A stretch of DNA of 20,919 bases from a virus: positions 1 through 20,919 of IMG/VR virus record IMGVR_UViG_3300030333_005218; one strand, 5' to 3'. Below the pieces are notes generated by a model that saw nothing but the letters and a program-made list of their open reading frames with translations, was not told the origin of the DNA and did not search any database. Of the stretch, positions 6,641 to 14,258 are shown in pieces (position 1 is the first letter of the stretch; every line of letters starts with the position of its first letter). The translations under genes were made by a program, and so were the position numbers.

Positions 6641-8185
6641 ATGTCTATAAAAATATACGAACAAGAAATACAAGATGGTCTTGAAGAAGCGATTGCTTCC
6701 AATTCAACCATCGCTTATTGTTCTGAGATTTTAAATTTCACAGACACCATAAGTATTTCGGATTTAGGTGGAGACGAATCAAAAGCGAAAGCAGACAGTC
6801 TATTTGAAAGCGCCGCACAAAACAACGACCAAATAGATCTTTATTACTTGTCATCTGTTTTAGTTAGCAGTGGCTGGAATAAGAATGATGATGTATTTGA
6901 TTCGCAAGAAATGTGGAAGGCCCGTTCTACCCCAGAAGACAAGCAATTTAACTTTATGCACAATGAAAAAGATATCATTGGACATATAACTGGCAACTAT
7001 GTAGTTGACTTTGAAGGCACACGTCTTGATTCTCAAGCTGACTGGATCGAAGCGGGATCGCCAAAAGACTTTAATATTATAACAAATGCTGTGTTATACA
7101 CCTCGTGGAGTGATCCAGACTTAAGAGGTCGTATGGCTAAAATCGTACAGGAAATAGAAGAAGGAGACAAGTGGTTTGTAAGCATGGAATGTATGTTCCC
7201 AAACTTTGACTACGCTTTGCAAAATTCGCAAGGTGAAACTAAAGTTGTAAGAAGAGAAGAGGCTTCGGCATTTTTGACGAAACACCTTCGAGCTTATGGG
7301 GGAACTGGAAAGTATGAGGAGTACACAGTAGGTCGTTTATTAAGAAATATATCTTTCTCTGGCAAGGGCTTGGTTTCAAAACCTGCTAATCCTCGAAGCG
7401 TAATTTTAAGGAATGAGAGTAATCTTACTGAAACTGAAAGTAAATTAGTCACAATTTCATCACAGAAGGAGAATGAAATGTCTGATGTTTTACAGAAACA
7501 AGTTGACGAACTGAAGGTTGAATTATCTGAAGCTCGCGCAACTAATGAAACTATGAAACAGGAGATGGAGGAAAAGAAAGCTGAGGCTATGAAACTACAG
7601 CTCGAATCTTTTGAAGCCACTATCTCTGAAAAAGATGAAGCAATCGCTTCTCTTGAAACAAAATTTAACGAGACTTCCGCTAAAGTAAAAGAACTTGAAG
7701 AAGCTCTTGCTGCTGTTGAAGTAGCTAAAGAAGAAGCAGTCGCTCAGATTGAAGAAATCAAAAAGGCTGCAGCTTTGGAAAAAAGAACTTTGGCTCTTAC
7801 TGAAGCCGGTCTTGAAGGTGAAGAACTTGACGATGCTATCGCTAAGTTTGAGGGCCTCGATGATGAAACCTTCGATTTCGTTGTTGCCAAAATGGGCAAA
7901 AAATACGGCGAAAAAGAAGAAGAAGAAGATAAGAAAGAAGCTAAGGCTGACCCTAAAAAGAAGGGTGAGCTCGATAAAGCCGAAAAAAGGCGAGCATCTG
8001 AAGCATCAGAAGAAGAAATTGACGAAGCAGAAGCTTCCGAAGAAATTCTAGAAGAAGCTGAAGAAGTCGCTGATGTTGCTATGGCCGAAGCTATTGATGA
8101 GAGTGAAGAATCTGAAGATCTTCGTTCTACAGCTAGCGAATGGTTTGGTTCTTTCTTAAAATCAACTGCTAACCTTAACGATTAA
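6641..8185 (+). CDS. Prohead protease fused to scaffold protein
   Basis: The 514-residue product joins a prohead (assemblin/T4 gp21-like) serine protease to a scaffold. The protease part (about 60-250) has SSGWNKNDDVFD, NFMHNEKDIIGHI with probable catalytic H107, and KWFVSMECMF with probable nucleophile S181, the usual His-then-Ser order of this fold. From about residue 280 the sequence becomes a long Glu/Lys/Ala coiled coil, then a very acidic stretch (about 425-490), ending in a hydrophobic tail (SEWFGSFLKS) that may bind the capsid protein. The protease would digest the scaffold and trim capsid proteins during maturation (family knowledge). The full-length start has only a weak GGA as ribosome site, in contrast to the strong internal site before codon 280. 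Position before the capsid genes fits. Confidence 0.83.
   Translation: MSIKIYEQEIQDGLEEAIASNSTIAYCSEILNFTDTISISDLGGDESKAKADSLFESAAQNNDQIDLYYLSSVLVSSGWNKNDDVFDSQEMWKARSTPEDKQFNFMHNEKDIIGHITGNYVVDFEGTRLDSQADWIEAGSPKDFNIITNAVLYTSWSDPDLRGRMAKIVQEIEEGDKWFVSMECMFPNFDYALQNSQGETKVVRREEASAFLTKHLRAYGGTGKYEEYTVGRLLRNISFSGKGLVSKPANPRSVILRNESNLTETESKLVTISSQKENEMSDVLQKQVDELKVELSEARATNETMKQEMEEKKAEAMKLQLESFEATISEKDEAIASLETKFNETSAKVKELEEALAAVEVAKEEAVAQIEEIKKAAALEKRTLALTEAGLEGEELDDAIAKFEGLDDETFDFVVAKMGKKYGEKEEEEDKKEAKADPKKKGELDKAEKRRASEASEEEIDEAEASEEILEEAEEVADVAMAEAIDESEESEDLRSTASEWFGSFLKSTANLND
7466..7471 (+). promoter_or_regulatory. Internal Shine-Dalgarno before scaffold-only start
   Basis: AAGGAG lies 6 nt before an in-frame ATG (7478) inside the protease-scaffold gene, exactly where protease sequence ends and coiled coil begins. 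It is much stronger than the site at the full-length start (6641). Confidence 0.65.
7478..8185 (+). CDS. Scaffold protein from nested in-frame start
   Basis: This predicted 235-residue product begins at Met280 of the protease-scaffold gene (MSDVLQKQVDELK). It would contain only the coiled-coil, acidic and capsid-binding tail regions, so it is a free scaffold without protease. The evidence is the perfect AAGGAG at 6-nt spacing, the placement of the Met at the domain boundary, and the need for many more scaffold than protease copies in a prohead. Lambda C/Nu3 is the known example of this arrangement. The alternative is that AAGGAG only reflects the Lys-Glu codons of the QKENEM sequence. Confidence 0.6.
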   Translation: MSDVLQKQVDELKVELSEARATNETMKQEMEEKKAEAMKLQLESFEATISEKDEAIASLETKFNETSAKVKELEEALAAVEVAKEEAVAQIEEIKKAAALEKRTLALTEAGLEGEELDDAIAKFEGLDDETFDFVVAKMGKKYGEKEEEEDKKEAKADPKKKGELDKAEKRRASEASEEEIDEAEASEEILEEAEEVADVAMAEAIDESEESEDLRSTASEWFGSFLKSTANLND

Positions 8186-8192
8186 ATAATAG

Positions 8193-8208
8193 AGGAGAAT
8201 ATATAATG
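8193..8208 (+). promoter_or_regulatory. Strong ribosome binding leader, first copy
   Basis: The 16 nt AGGAGAATATATAATG, including the start codon of the decoration gene, recur identically at 8709-8724 before the major capsid gene. Strong sites on both genes fit their expected high copy number. Confidence 0.6.
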
Positions 8209-8697
8209 GCTCTTAAATCAGATAGAAATGAAGTAGAAACCGACATTAGCTTTTTCATGAATGAAGTAGCTACTAGAGGTGGAATTGCTTCTATCAGCAC
8301 TGTTGGTTCTGGTGCTGCTATGGATCAAGGCGGTGCCTTGGTTACTTATGCTGCACTCCCATCCGGAAAAATCCCTGTTGGGTTGCTGGTAAACGATATG
8401 GTTAATATTGACCTAACACGTCAACACATTAATCAACATAAGGACGAAGTACAGAAGGGTGGTAAGGTAACACTTCTCCGCAAGGGTTATGTTGTTACTA
8501 ATAACATCGAGGGAACTACTCCTACTGCTGGTGCCCCAGCTTATGTGGCTCACAGTGGAAATCTTTCCATCGCTGACTTGTCTAACGACGATACTGATGC
8601 TGACGGTTCAACTCGCGTTGTAGGAAGATTCCTTTCTACAGTCGATGAAGACGGTTATGCTAAGGTATATATTGACCTTCCAAATACTAACGTATAA
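8206..8697 (+). CDS. Probable capsid decoration/cement protein
   Basis: This 163-residue protein lies between the scaffold and the major capsid gene, where many phages encode the decoration (cement) protein that binds and stabilises the expanded capsid. It is Gly/Ala/Thr-rich and beta-type. The C-terminal half (GAPAYVAHSGNLS, then VVGRFLSTVDEDGYAKVYIDL) resembles the DUF2190-like cement fold, in which a small beta domain ends in an EDGxxxVxI strand. I saw no signal peptide, membrane segment or catalytic motif. The strong AGGAG at 8193-8197 and nearly the same leader as the capsid gene point to stoichiometric synthesis with the capsid protein. The role is inferred from position and pattern. 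Confidence 0.6.
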   Translation: MALKSDRNEVETDISFFMNEVATRGGIASISTVGSGAAMDQGGALVTYAALPSGKIPVGLLVNDMVNIDLTRQHINQHKDEVQKGGKVTLLRKGYVVTNNIEGTTPTAGAPAYVAHSGNLSIADLSNDDTDADGSTRVVGRFLSTVDEDGYAKVYIDLPNTNV

Positions 8698-8708
8698 ACC
8701 ACTCTTAA

Positions 8709-8724
8709 AGGAGAATATATAATG
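8709..8724 (+). promoter_or_regulatory. Strong ribosome binding leader, second copy
   Basis: Identical 16-nt copy of the leader at 8193-8208. AAAGGAG at 8707-8713 stands 8 nt before the ATG at 8722, which makes 8722 the preferred start over the in-frame ATG at 8728. Confidence 0.6.
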
Positions 8725-9726
8725 AATATGAAAAATCGTCCTTCAGATGAATTTATCGCATTGCTTAAGCAGTCCGGTAGTTCAGATAAAGCAGTGGCTA
8801 TTGAAGCTCAGCGTGAAATCGCTAAAGCTTTGGAATTGCCTTTGCGTAAGGGTGTTTTATTCGGAGATGTTGTAACTTCAATTTATGAAGCTATGCCTCT
8901 TGAGCCGGGTAGCACACCTGAGTTTCCTCTTGACCTATTAGCTCCCGGAACAGAAAGTGAGCACATTGCTTACACTAATCCCGGACACGGTCGTATTCCA
9001 GAACGTAGCGTCGAAGGCGACTACGTAATGGTTAACACCTACGGTATCACAAGCTCAATCGACTTCTTGTTGAAATATGCTCGTGAAGCCAACTGGGGTG
9101 TTGTCGCTCGTGCAATGCAGGTCCTTGAGTCCTCATTTGTTAAGAAAATCAACGATGACGGCTGGCACACTTTGCTCGCCGCTGCTGTTGATAGAAATAT
9201 CTTGGTTTATGATGCAGATGCAGCTGCTGGTCAGTTCACAAAGCGTCTTGTATCATTAATGAAGACTGTCATGCGACGAAACGGTGGTGGTAACAGTGTT
9301 ACTGCTCCGGGCCGCTTGTCTGATCTTTATTGTTCACCAGAAGCAATCGAAGATATCCGCAACTGGGGTGTCGATCAGCTTGACGAAGTTTCACGTCGTG
9401 AAATTTACGTTGCAGGCGATGACGCAGCTCCACTAGTTCGCATCTTCGGTGTTAACCTTCACGACCTCTTTGAGTTTGGTGACGGTCAAGAGTACCAATC
9501 CTACTTCACTAGTGACTTAGGTGGTTCTCTGCAGACTAGCGATGTAGAGCTCGTAATTGGTCTCGACCAAGGTAGCAATGACAGCTTCGTAATGCCTGTT
9601 AAGAAAGAAGTTGAAGTTTATGAAGACGAAGCTCTTCACAGACACCAACGTCAAGGGTACTACGGTTGGGCTGAAATTGGTTTTGGTGTTCTTGATAACA
9701 GAAGAGTTCTCGCTGGCTCATTCTAA
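8722..9726 (+). CDS. Major capsid protein
   Basis: This 334-residue protein should form the icosahedral shell. It follows the scaffold and decoration genes, has the strongest ribosome site of the cluster, and is followed at once by a terminator, all usual for the major capsid gene. The sequence fits an HK97-fold capsid protein: an N-terminal helical arm, a long central alpha-helical stretch (YAREANWGVVARAMQVLESS, about 116-135) and a C-terminal block with RQGYYGWAEIGFGVLDNRR, which I recall from capsid proteins of large phages. Arginine codons are mostly CGT or CGC, whereas neighbouring genes favour AGA, consistent with selection for high expression or a different origin. No long N-terminal delta domain is seen, in line with a separate scaffold. 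Confidence 0.85.
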   Translation: MNMKNRPSDEFIALLKQSGSSDKAVAIEAQREIAKALELPLRKGVLFGDVVTSIYEAMPLEPGSTPEFPLDLLAPGTESEHIAYTNPGHGRIPERSVEGDYVMVNTYGITSSIDFLLKYAREANWGVVARAMQVLESSFVKKINDDGWHTLLAAAVDRNILVYDADAAAGQFTKRLVSLMKTVMRRNGGGNSVTAPGRLSDLYCSPEAIEDIRNWGVDQLDEVSRREIYVAGDDAAPLVRIFGVNLHDLFEFGDGQEYQSYFTSDLGGSLQTSDVELVIGLDQGSNDSFVMPVKKEVEVYEDEALHRHQRQGYYGWAEIGFGVLDNRRVLAGSF

Positions 9727-9754
9727 TAGCTTATCTCAATACCATAAAAAAGGA

Positions 9755-9783
9755 CCGTCTCGTGCAAGCGAGGCGGTTTTTTT
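9755..9783 (+). terminator. Intrinsic terminator after the major capsid gene
   Basis: CCGTCTCG (9755-9762) pairs with CGAGGCGG (9769-9776) as an 8-bp stem with one G-U wobble and a 6-nt loop, followed by seven T (9777-9783). It lies 28 nt after the capsid stop codon, the classic place to end a highly expressed capsid transcript. Its last T is also the first base of the TGTGTAT motif. Confidence 0.85.
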
Positions 9784-9789
9784 GTGTAT
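9783..9789 (+). promoter_or_regulatory. Candidate phage promoter motif TGTGTAT (copy 3)
   Basis: TGTGTAT abuts the terminator T-run, 45 nt before the ATG at 9835. Placement directly after a terminator and ahead of a new gene block is the best positional support that this motif restarts transcription. Confidence 0.5.
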
Positions 9790-9801
9790 ATACAGGTATA
9801 T
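9788..9801. repeat. Inverted repeat ATATAC-AG-GTATAT
   Basis: A perfect 6-bp dyad with a 2-nt spacer starts within the last two bases of promoter motif copy 3, as the dyad at 4391 does for copy 1. It is a possible regulator site; AT-richness makes chance plausible. Confidence 0.3.
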
Positions 9802-9834
9802 GGAATAGGATCACATTTAATCTCGGGAGATTAT

Positions 9835-10461
9835 ATGGCTTTTCAACTTAAAGATAGAGTAAAAGAGACCACTACTACCACTGGTACTGGTACTATCAGC
9901 TTAGACGGAGCTGCTACTGGCTTTCAGTCTTTTGTTAGTTCTATAGGCGACGGTAACGTAACTTACTACGCTATAGAAGATGGTAATGGTGCTGCTTGGG
10001 AAGTCGGAGTCGGTACTATCACCGATGGTTCTCCAGATACGCTATCTAGAGATACTGTTTTGTCGAGCAGTAGTGGTGGCAGTAAGATATCTCTTTCTGC
10101 ACTTTCCCATACTGTGTACGCAACTTACCCAGCAGGTAAGGCTGTGTATATAGATACGTTAGGAAATCTTTCTCATAGGAAAAGCCCCTTCACAAATGCC
10201 GGGAGCGACAAAAGCCTTGATACAGATGATGAAATAGTTTTCTGTAATGCTAGTAGCGGCATCATGACAGTCACACTTTACGCTGCTACTGGTAATGGAG
10301 GCAGAAGAGTAGTAATAAAGAAAACAGATTCTACTGCATATAGAGTTAACATAATTAGAACGGGGAGCGAGACTATAGATGGTGAAACATCTATATCGCT
10401 TAAGTATTCAAATGAATCAGTAACATTAGTTTCAGATAACAGTAATTGGTTTATTATATAA
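9835..10461 (+). CDS. Virion fibre-like beta protein (208 aa)
   Basis: The start is the ATG at 9835 with GGGAGA just upstream (9825-9830); the longer frame from GTG 9784 begins inside the promoter motif and is unlikely. The N-terminus (KDRVKETTTTTGTGT, then GFQSF, YYAIEDGNGAAWEVGVGT and LSRDTVLSSS) is a conserved domain at the head of many phage tail-fibre or virion adhesin proteins. The C-terminal 48 residues (IKKTDSTAYRVNII to NWFII) form a beta module repeated at the end of the next protein. Composition is Ser/Thr/Gly-rich with no membrane or enzymatic motif. It opens a block of structural genes and probably contributes to a fibre, though whether on head, neck or tail is unknown. Confidence 0.68.
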   Translation: MAFQLKDRVKETTTTTGTGTISLDGAATGFQSFVSSIGDGNVTYYAIEDGNGAAWEVGVGTITDGSPDTLSRDTVLSSSSGGSKISLSALSHTVYATYPAGKAVYIDTLGNLSHRKSPFTNAGSDKSLDTDDEIVFCNASSGIMTVTLYAATGNGGRRVVIKKTDSTAYRVNIIRTGSETIDGETSISLKYSNESVTLVSDNSNWFII

Positions 10462-10476
10462 TTAAGGAGACATAAA

Positions 10477-12204
10477 ATGTCATATTCACCCTTTGCATTT
10501 GGTCTCACTAAAGGGGAGACCACGTCAAGCTCAGGACAGTTTGTATTATTAGACAATAATGGAGATTTTGAGTTTCAGGATAGCGACGTACTAAAGTTCG
10601 GTGATGGTGCCGATATGAGCGTGTACCATACTGGCTCTGCCGGGTATATTACTAACGCTACTGGTACTTTGAATATAGCTACTGAAACTAGCGGAATAGC
10701 AATATCCATAGGGCATACAACCTCAGAAGTTACGGTTAATGACAACTTAACCGTTACTGGAGACCTTACTGTTAATGGAACAACAACATCTGTCAATCAA
10801 ACGCAGATAGATGTTACTAACGCGTTTGTGTTTGAAGGTTCTACTGCAGATGCACATGAGACAACGCTAGCTATTGTAGATCCTACCGCAGATGCTACGA
10901 TCAATCTTCCAGCTATGGCAGCAGGCACATACTACCTTCCAGTATTAGCTGCCGCTAGCACTACTGCAATCAGCTCTACTCCAGCAGAACTTAATTTGCT
11001 GGATGGCTCAGTCGCAAATACTGTTGTAAATAGCAAGGCTGTTATCTATGGCTCTTCAGGTCAGGTTAAAGGTTCTAGCTTTATAGTTGCTGACGGAGGC
11101 AACATAGGTTCTGCCAGTGATACAGACGCTATGTCAATATCTTCTGGAGGAGAGGTTAGTTTTTCTGTTGGTTTTGACGTTCCTTCTGGAGCTCAAGGCG
11201 ACATCCTTTATCATGATGGCAATAAGTTCGTTAGACTTGGCGCTGGTACTGATGGGCACTTCCTAAAAACACAGGGTACTGGTGCTAATCCGACATGGGC
11301 AGCTGCCAGTGGCGGAGGTGGAGCTAGCGCTCTTAATGACCTCTCAGATGTCACATATTCTAGCGGTGATTTAACTATCTCTAGTCTAGACACTATTATT
11401 GCTGGAGCTCTTACTATTGACTCAAGCGGAGACATTGCCCTTAGTGCTGATGGTGGTAATGTAACAATGGACGATGGGTCAACTACTATCTTTGACTTTG
11501 ATGTGGATGGAACTACGCTTACTATCCACGACGATCAAGATACTGGTGATAAAGTAGTAATGACAATGGCTCAGCATGGCGCATTTTCTATTGTCACTAC
11601 TGATGACGATGCTGCCGCTGCTAACATCACTATTACAGCTGACGGTACTTTTGAAGCAGATGGTACTACCATAACTCTAGACTCTGGCGGAGATATCGTC
11701 CTTGACGCCGCTGGTGATGAGGTTGTATTTAAGGATGGCAGCACTAATATTGGTCATGTGAGTATGGCCAGTGACAACCTTACTATCAAGTCTTTAGTTA
11801 ACGATAAAGACATGATCTTTCAAGGTGTCGATGACAGTTCTGCAATTACAGCTCTGACTTTAGATATGAGCGAGGCTGGTGCAGCGACATTTAACAGTTC
11901 AGTCAAAGGTGATGTCTTTATTGACTCAGTAGAGATTATAACAAATGACGGCGTTACTGTAAGCAAAGGTTTCACTGGAGTTACTACTGGCGGATCGAAT
12001 AGAGTCGCTACCTTACCTGCAGCTGTTGCAGGCAATGTTGGAGCTAAGTACACTATCAAAAAACTAGACAGTGGCGCTGGAGCCGTGGAAGTAACTAGAG
12101 CAGGGGATGATACGATTGATGGAGGGACTACCGTTGTTCTTTACCATCAGCATGAGAGTGTTACTCTTATTGTCGGCGCTGCTGACACTTGGTATATTAT
12201 ATAA
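10477..12204 (+). CDS. Large repeat-rich fibre-like virion protein (575 aa)
   Basis: This is a 575-residue low-complexity beta protein, rich in Ser, Thr, Gly, Asp and Ala, of a type common in aquatic phage fibres. Recognisable segments are LTVTGDLTVNGTTTSV (about 91-106), TPAELNLLDGS (168-178) and two related repeats at about 311-350 and 398-437, each of the form GDI-x-L-x-A-x-G followed by KDGST or DDGST and ending NLTI or TLTI. The C-terminal module IKKLDSGAGAVEVT to TWYII (527-575) is paralogous to the end of the preceding protein. AAGGAG at 10464-10469 is the ribosome site. It is probably a trimeric fibre or appendage shaft with a knob-like end (inference). No intramolecular chaperone motif or enzymatic motif was seen. 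Confidence 0.68.
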   Translation: MSYSPFAFGLTKGETTSSSGQFVLLDNNGDFEFQDSDVLKFGDGADMSVYHTGSAGYITNATGTLNIATETSGIAISIGHTTSEVTVNDNLTVTGDLTVNGTTTSVNQTQIDVTNAFVFEGSTADAHETTLAIVDPTADATINLPAMAAGTYYLPVLAAASTTAISSTPAELNLLDGSVANTVVNSKAVIYGSSGQVKGSSFIVADGGNIGSASDTDAMSISSGGEVSFSVGFDVPSGAQGDILYHDGNKFVRLGAGTDGHFLKTQGTGANPTWAAASGGGGASALNDLSDVTYSSGDLTISSLDTIIAGALTIDSSGDIALSADGGNVTMDDGSTTIFDFDVDGTTLTIHDDQDTGDKVVMTMAQHGAFSIVTTDDDAAAANITITADGTFEADGTTITLDSGGDIVLDAAGDEVVFKDGSTNIGHVSMASDNLTIKSLVNDKDMIFQGVDDSSAITALTLDMSEAGAATFNSSVKGDVFIDSVEIITNDGVTVSKGFTGVTTGGSNRVATLPAAVAGNVGAKYTIKKLDSGAGAVEVTRAGDDTIDGGTTVVLYHQHESVTLIVGAADTWYII

Positions 12205-12222
12205 TATAAGGAACTTTATTAT

Positions 12223-13458
12223 ATGGCTCATTCAATAACCTTACAGAACGTATCGGACACAGCTATCATTGATAATGATATTCTGGGGCAAATTTGTTTT
12301 GCTGCACCGAATGAATCTAGCGGCACTGATTCTATATTGATTTCAGCTTCTGTGTTTGCTAGATCAGAGGGGACTTTTGCTGCCGATAACAATGCTACAG
12401 AATTAGTCTTTGTGACAGGGGCTAGCGAATCTGCTGCTCCCGCAGCGACTAATGGCGATATGACGCTGAGTTCTGCTGGGTTGTTGACTGTTGCCGACGA
12501 TATAGTTATCAAGAGTGCAGGAACTATAGGAGGGGCTAATGATGTAGATCTACTTACTCTAGGTAATGGTGTACTCACTGTTGCTGGAGAAATAGAAGGT
12601 ACATCTTTAGATATTTCTGGTGATGGAGATATAGATGGAGCTCTGGAGGTGGGCAGTATAGAGTTAGGACACGCAAGTGACACAACTATAGCAAGAAGTA
12701 GTGCTGGAGTAATAACAGTAGAGGGAACAGAGGTTATTTTAGCTGGTGCGGTCACTGGGATAACCTCTCTCCTTGCTACTGATATTGTAATTGGTGAAGA
12801 CGCTGATACAAAGATTGACTTTGAGACAGCTAATGAAATTCACTTTGATACAGGGGGGACTGAGAGAGTAAAAATAGACTATAATGGGTTATATGTCGAC
12901 AAAATAAGAAGACTTTCAGATAGCGGCTCAACAACAAAAATACTTCTTAATGATGAGGTGTTGAAACTATACGCCGGTCATTCATCAAACAATATCTGTA
13001 CGATAGATTCTACCGGATTAACTATTGAGAATGGCAGCTTGGAGACGGCCACTATTGATTATACTGATGGCGATAATGCAATGACTATCGCTGATGGTGG
13101 AGCTGTTACTTTTGCTAAAGCAGCCAAGCCTGCCGCACCAGCTGCTGCGAGCGGCACTAGCGGTATTGTGGTTCTAGACTGTGACACCACAAATCATTTT
13201 ACCATAACTACCAGCGGGAATATTACGGGCTGGAACTTTACAAACGCTTCAGTAGGGCAAAGAATTGTAGTAAGAGTTACCAACGGCGCAAGTCATACTG
13301 TAGCTTTTTCAGCTAGCGGCGACGGTGATGTTGTATACTTCCCCGGAGGAACTGAACCAACCCTCACCACGAGTGGTGGAATAGACGTGTATGGATTTTT
13401 ATGTGTCGCAGCAGACACTTTTGATGGATTTATTCTAGGACAAGATATTAAGGCATAA
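12223..13458 (+). CDS. Fibre-like virion protein (411 aa)
   Basis: This 411-residue beta-rich protein resembles the preceding one in composition. It has the segments LATDIVIGEDADTKIDFE and NEIHFDTGGTERVKID (about 185-223), a pattern that recurs in fibre proteins of marine phages. Its C-terminal domain (from about 305: SGIVVLDCDTTNHFTI, then GQRIVVRVTNGASHTVAF, ending GFILGQDIKA) is a different tip module from the one shared by its two upstream neighbours. That fits a fibre made of interchangeable tips. AAGGAA at 12208-12213 precedes the start; only 2 nt separate its stop from the next gene. Which receptor or partner it binds cannot be read from the sequence. Confidence 0.65.
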   Translation: MAHSITLQNVSDTAIIDNDILGQICFAAPNESSGTDSILISASVFARSEGTFAADNNATELVFVTGASESAAPAATNGDMTLSSAGLLTVADDIVIKSAGTIGGANDVDLLTLGNGVLTVAGEIEGTSLDISGDGDIDGALEVGSIELGHASDTTIARSSAGVITVEGTEVILAGAVTGITSLLATDIVIGEDADTKIDFETANEIHFDTGGTERVKIDYNGLYVDKIRRLSDSGSTTKILLNDEVLKLYAGHSSNNICTIDSTGLTIENGSLETATIDYTDGDNAMTIADGGAVTFAKAAKPAAPAAASGTSGIVVLDCDTTNHFTITTSGNITGWNFTNASVGQRIVVRVTNGASHTVAFSASGDGDVVYFPGGTEPTLTTSGGIDVYGFLCVAADTFDGFILGQDIKA

Positions 13459-13460
13459 TA

Positions 13461-13994
13461 ATGACACAGTACGCTAGACCTGATGCAGATATATCAGATG
13501 GAGACTGGTTAAATCAGTCTGACAGTAATACTAATCTATACGCAAGCATAGATGAGTCTTCTGCTAGTGACAGTGACTATATAAAAGCTACAGACGAAGG
13601 TTATGGTAGCGGTAGTGACATTGTCTGTATTATTGGCCTAAGTGACATAAATACACCCGATGGAGATGCTGATCACAAAATAAAATATAGAGCCAGTGAC
13701 GATAGTGGATCGGGCGCTATGTCACTTAAAGTAGAGTTGCTTGAAGGAAGTACGGTTAGGAAGACGGACACTAATAGCAGTTTAACGTCTAGCCTTGCAA
13801 CCTACACCATAAACCTCACAACAGGTGAGGCTGGCAATATATCTGATTACACAGATTTGAGATTAAGGTTTACTGCGAATGACAGCTCGGGGTCTGGCAC
13901 CACTTGTACGGTTTCATGGGCTGAATTTCAAGCCCCCGACGAAGCGTCAGGCATTGTGACTAGTCCAGCGTTTTTATTGTTTGTTGACTTTTAG
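13461..13994 (+). CDS. Beta-sandwich structural protein (177 aa)
   Basis: This 177-residue protein is Ser/Asp/Thr-rich. The opening RPDADISDGDWLN and the sequence SSASDSDYIKATD followed by hydrophobic and charged alternating strands suggest a jelly-roll or lectin-like beta sandwich, of a kind often found in phage fibre clusters. No catalytic motif was found. It begins 2 nt after the stop of the preceding gene, with AAGG at 13450-13453, so it is probably translated as part of the same block. It may be a fibre tip or accessory adhesin (inference). Confidence 0.6.
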   Translation: MTQYARPDADISDGDWLNQSDSNTNLYASIDESSASDSDYIKATDEGYGSGSDIVCIIGLSDINTPDGDADHKIKYRASDDSGSGAMSLKVELLEGSTVRKTDTNSSLTSSLATYTINLTTGEAGNISDYTDLRLRFTANDSSGSGTTCTVSWAEFQAPDEASGIVTSPAFLLFVDF

Positions 13995-14003
13995 GAGACT
14001 GCC

Positions 14004-14258
14004 ATGTTTGGGTTTTCATCTATAGGTGCATTTCCTTTTAGTGATGTCAGTCCTCCGGGAACGAGAACCGTAGTAGAAATACTAGAAACGGAGGATTTTA
14101 TTGTGTATATCAATACGGATGCAGAATTTAATAGTAATATTACTAGATCATCACTGAGGGATGTTTTGGTAAATACTGCCTTCGCTAGTGATATTTCCAT
14201 AACCAGAACTAGTGAAAAAGATATTAGTATAGAAAGATTTAGAGAATTTGAGAGGTAA
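14004..14258 (+). CDS. Small protein of unknown function (84 aa)
   Basis: This 84-residue protein is not recognised. An AGGAG ribosome site overlapping the previous stop (13993-13997) and 2-nt spacing to the next gene support it as real. The N-terminus (MFGFSSIGAFPFSD) is Gly/Phe/Ser-rich, while the rest is polar with repeated short D-I-x-I or N-I-x-R strands. Its place between adhesin-like genes suggests a small virion or fibre accessory protein. The frame also contains one chance-level TGTGTAT at 14102. Confidence 0.55.
   Translation: MFGFSSIGAFPFSDVSPPGTRTVVEILETEDFIVYINTDAEFNSNITRSSLRDVLVNTAFASDISITRTSEKDISIERFREFER

Noticed and set aside
9784-9834. Longer fibre protein starting at GTG 9784
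   Set aside because: The GTG lies in the terminator T-run/promoter motif; ATG 9835 has a proper GGGAGA site and a conserved N-terminus.
12228-12755. 175-aa minus-strand frame opposite the 411-aa fibre gene
   Set aside because: Its Ser/Pro/Ala-rich sequence is what low-complexity repeats give on the opposite strand; no ribosome site or domain.
14102-14108. TGTGTAT within the 84-aa gene (and at 10143 in the 208-aa gene) as further promoters
   Set aside because: Both lie inside coding sequence, well away from a following start codon; treated as chance copies.
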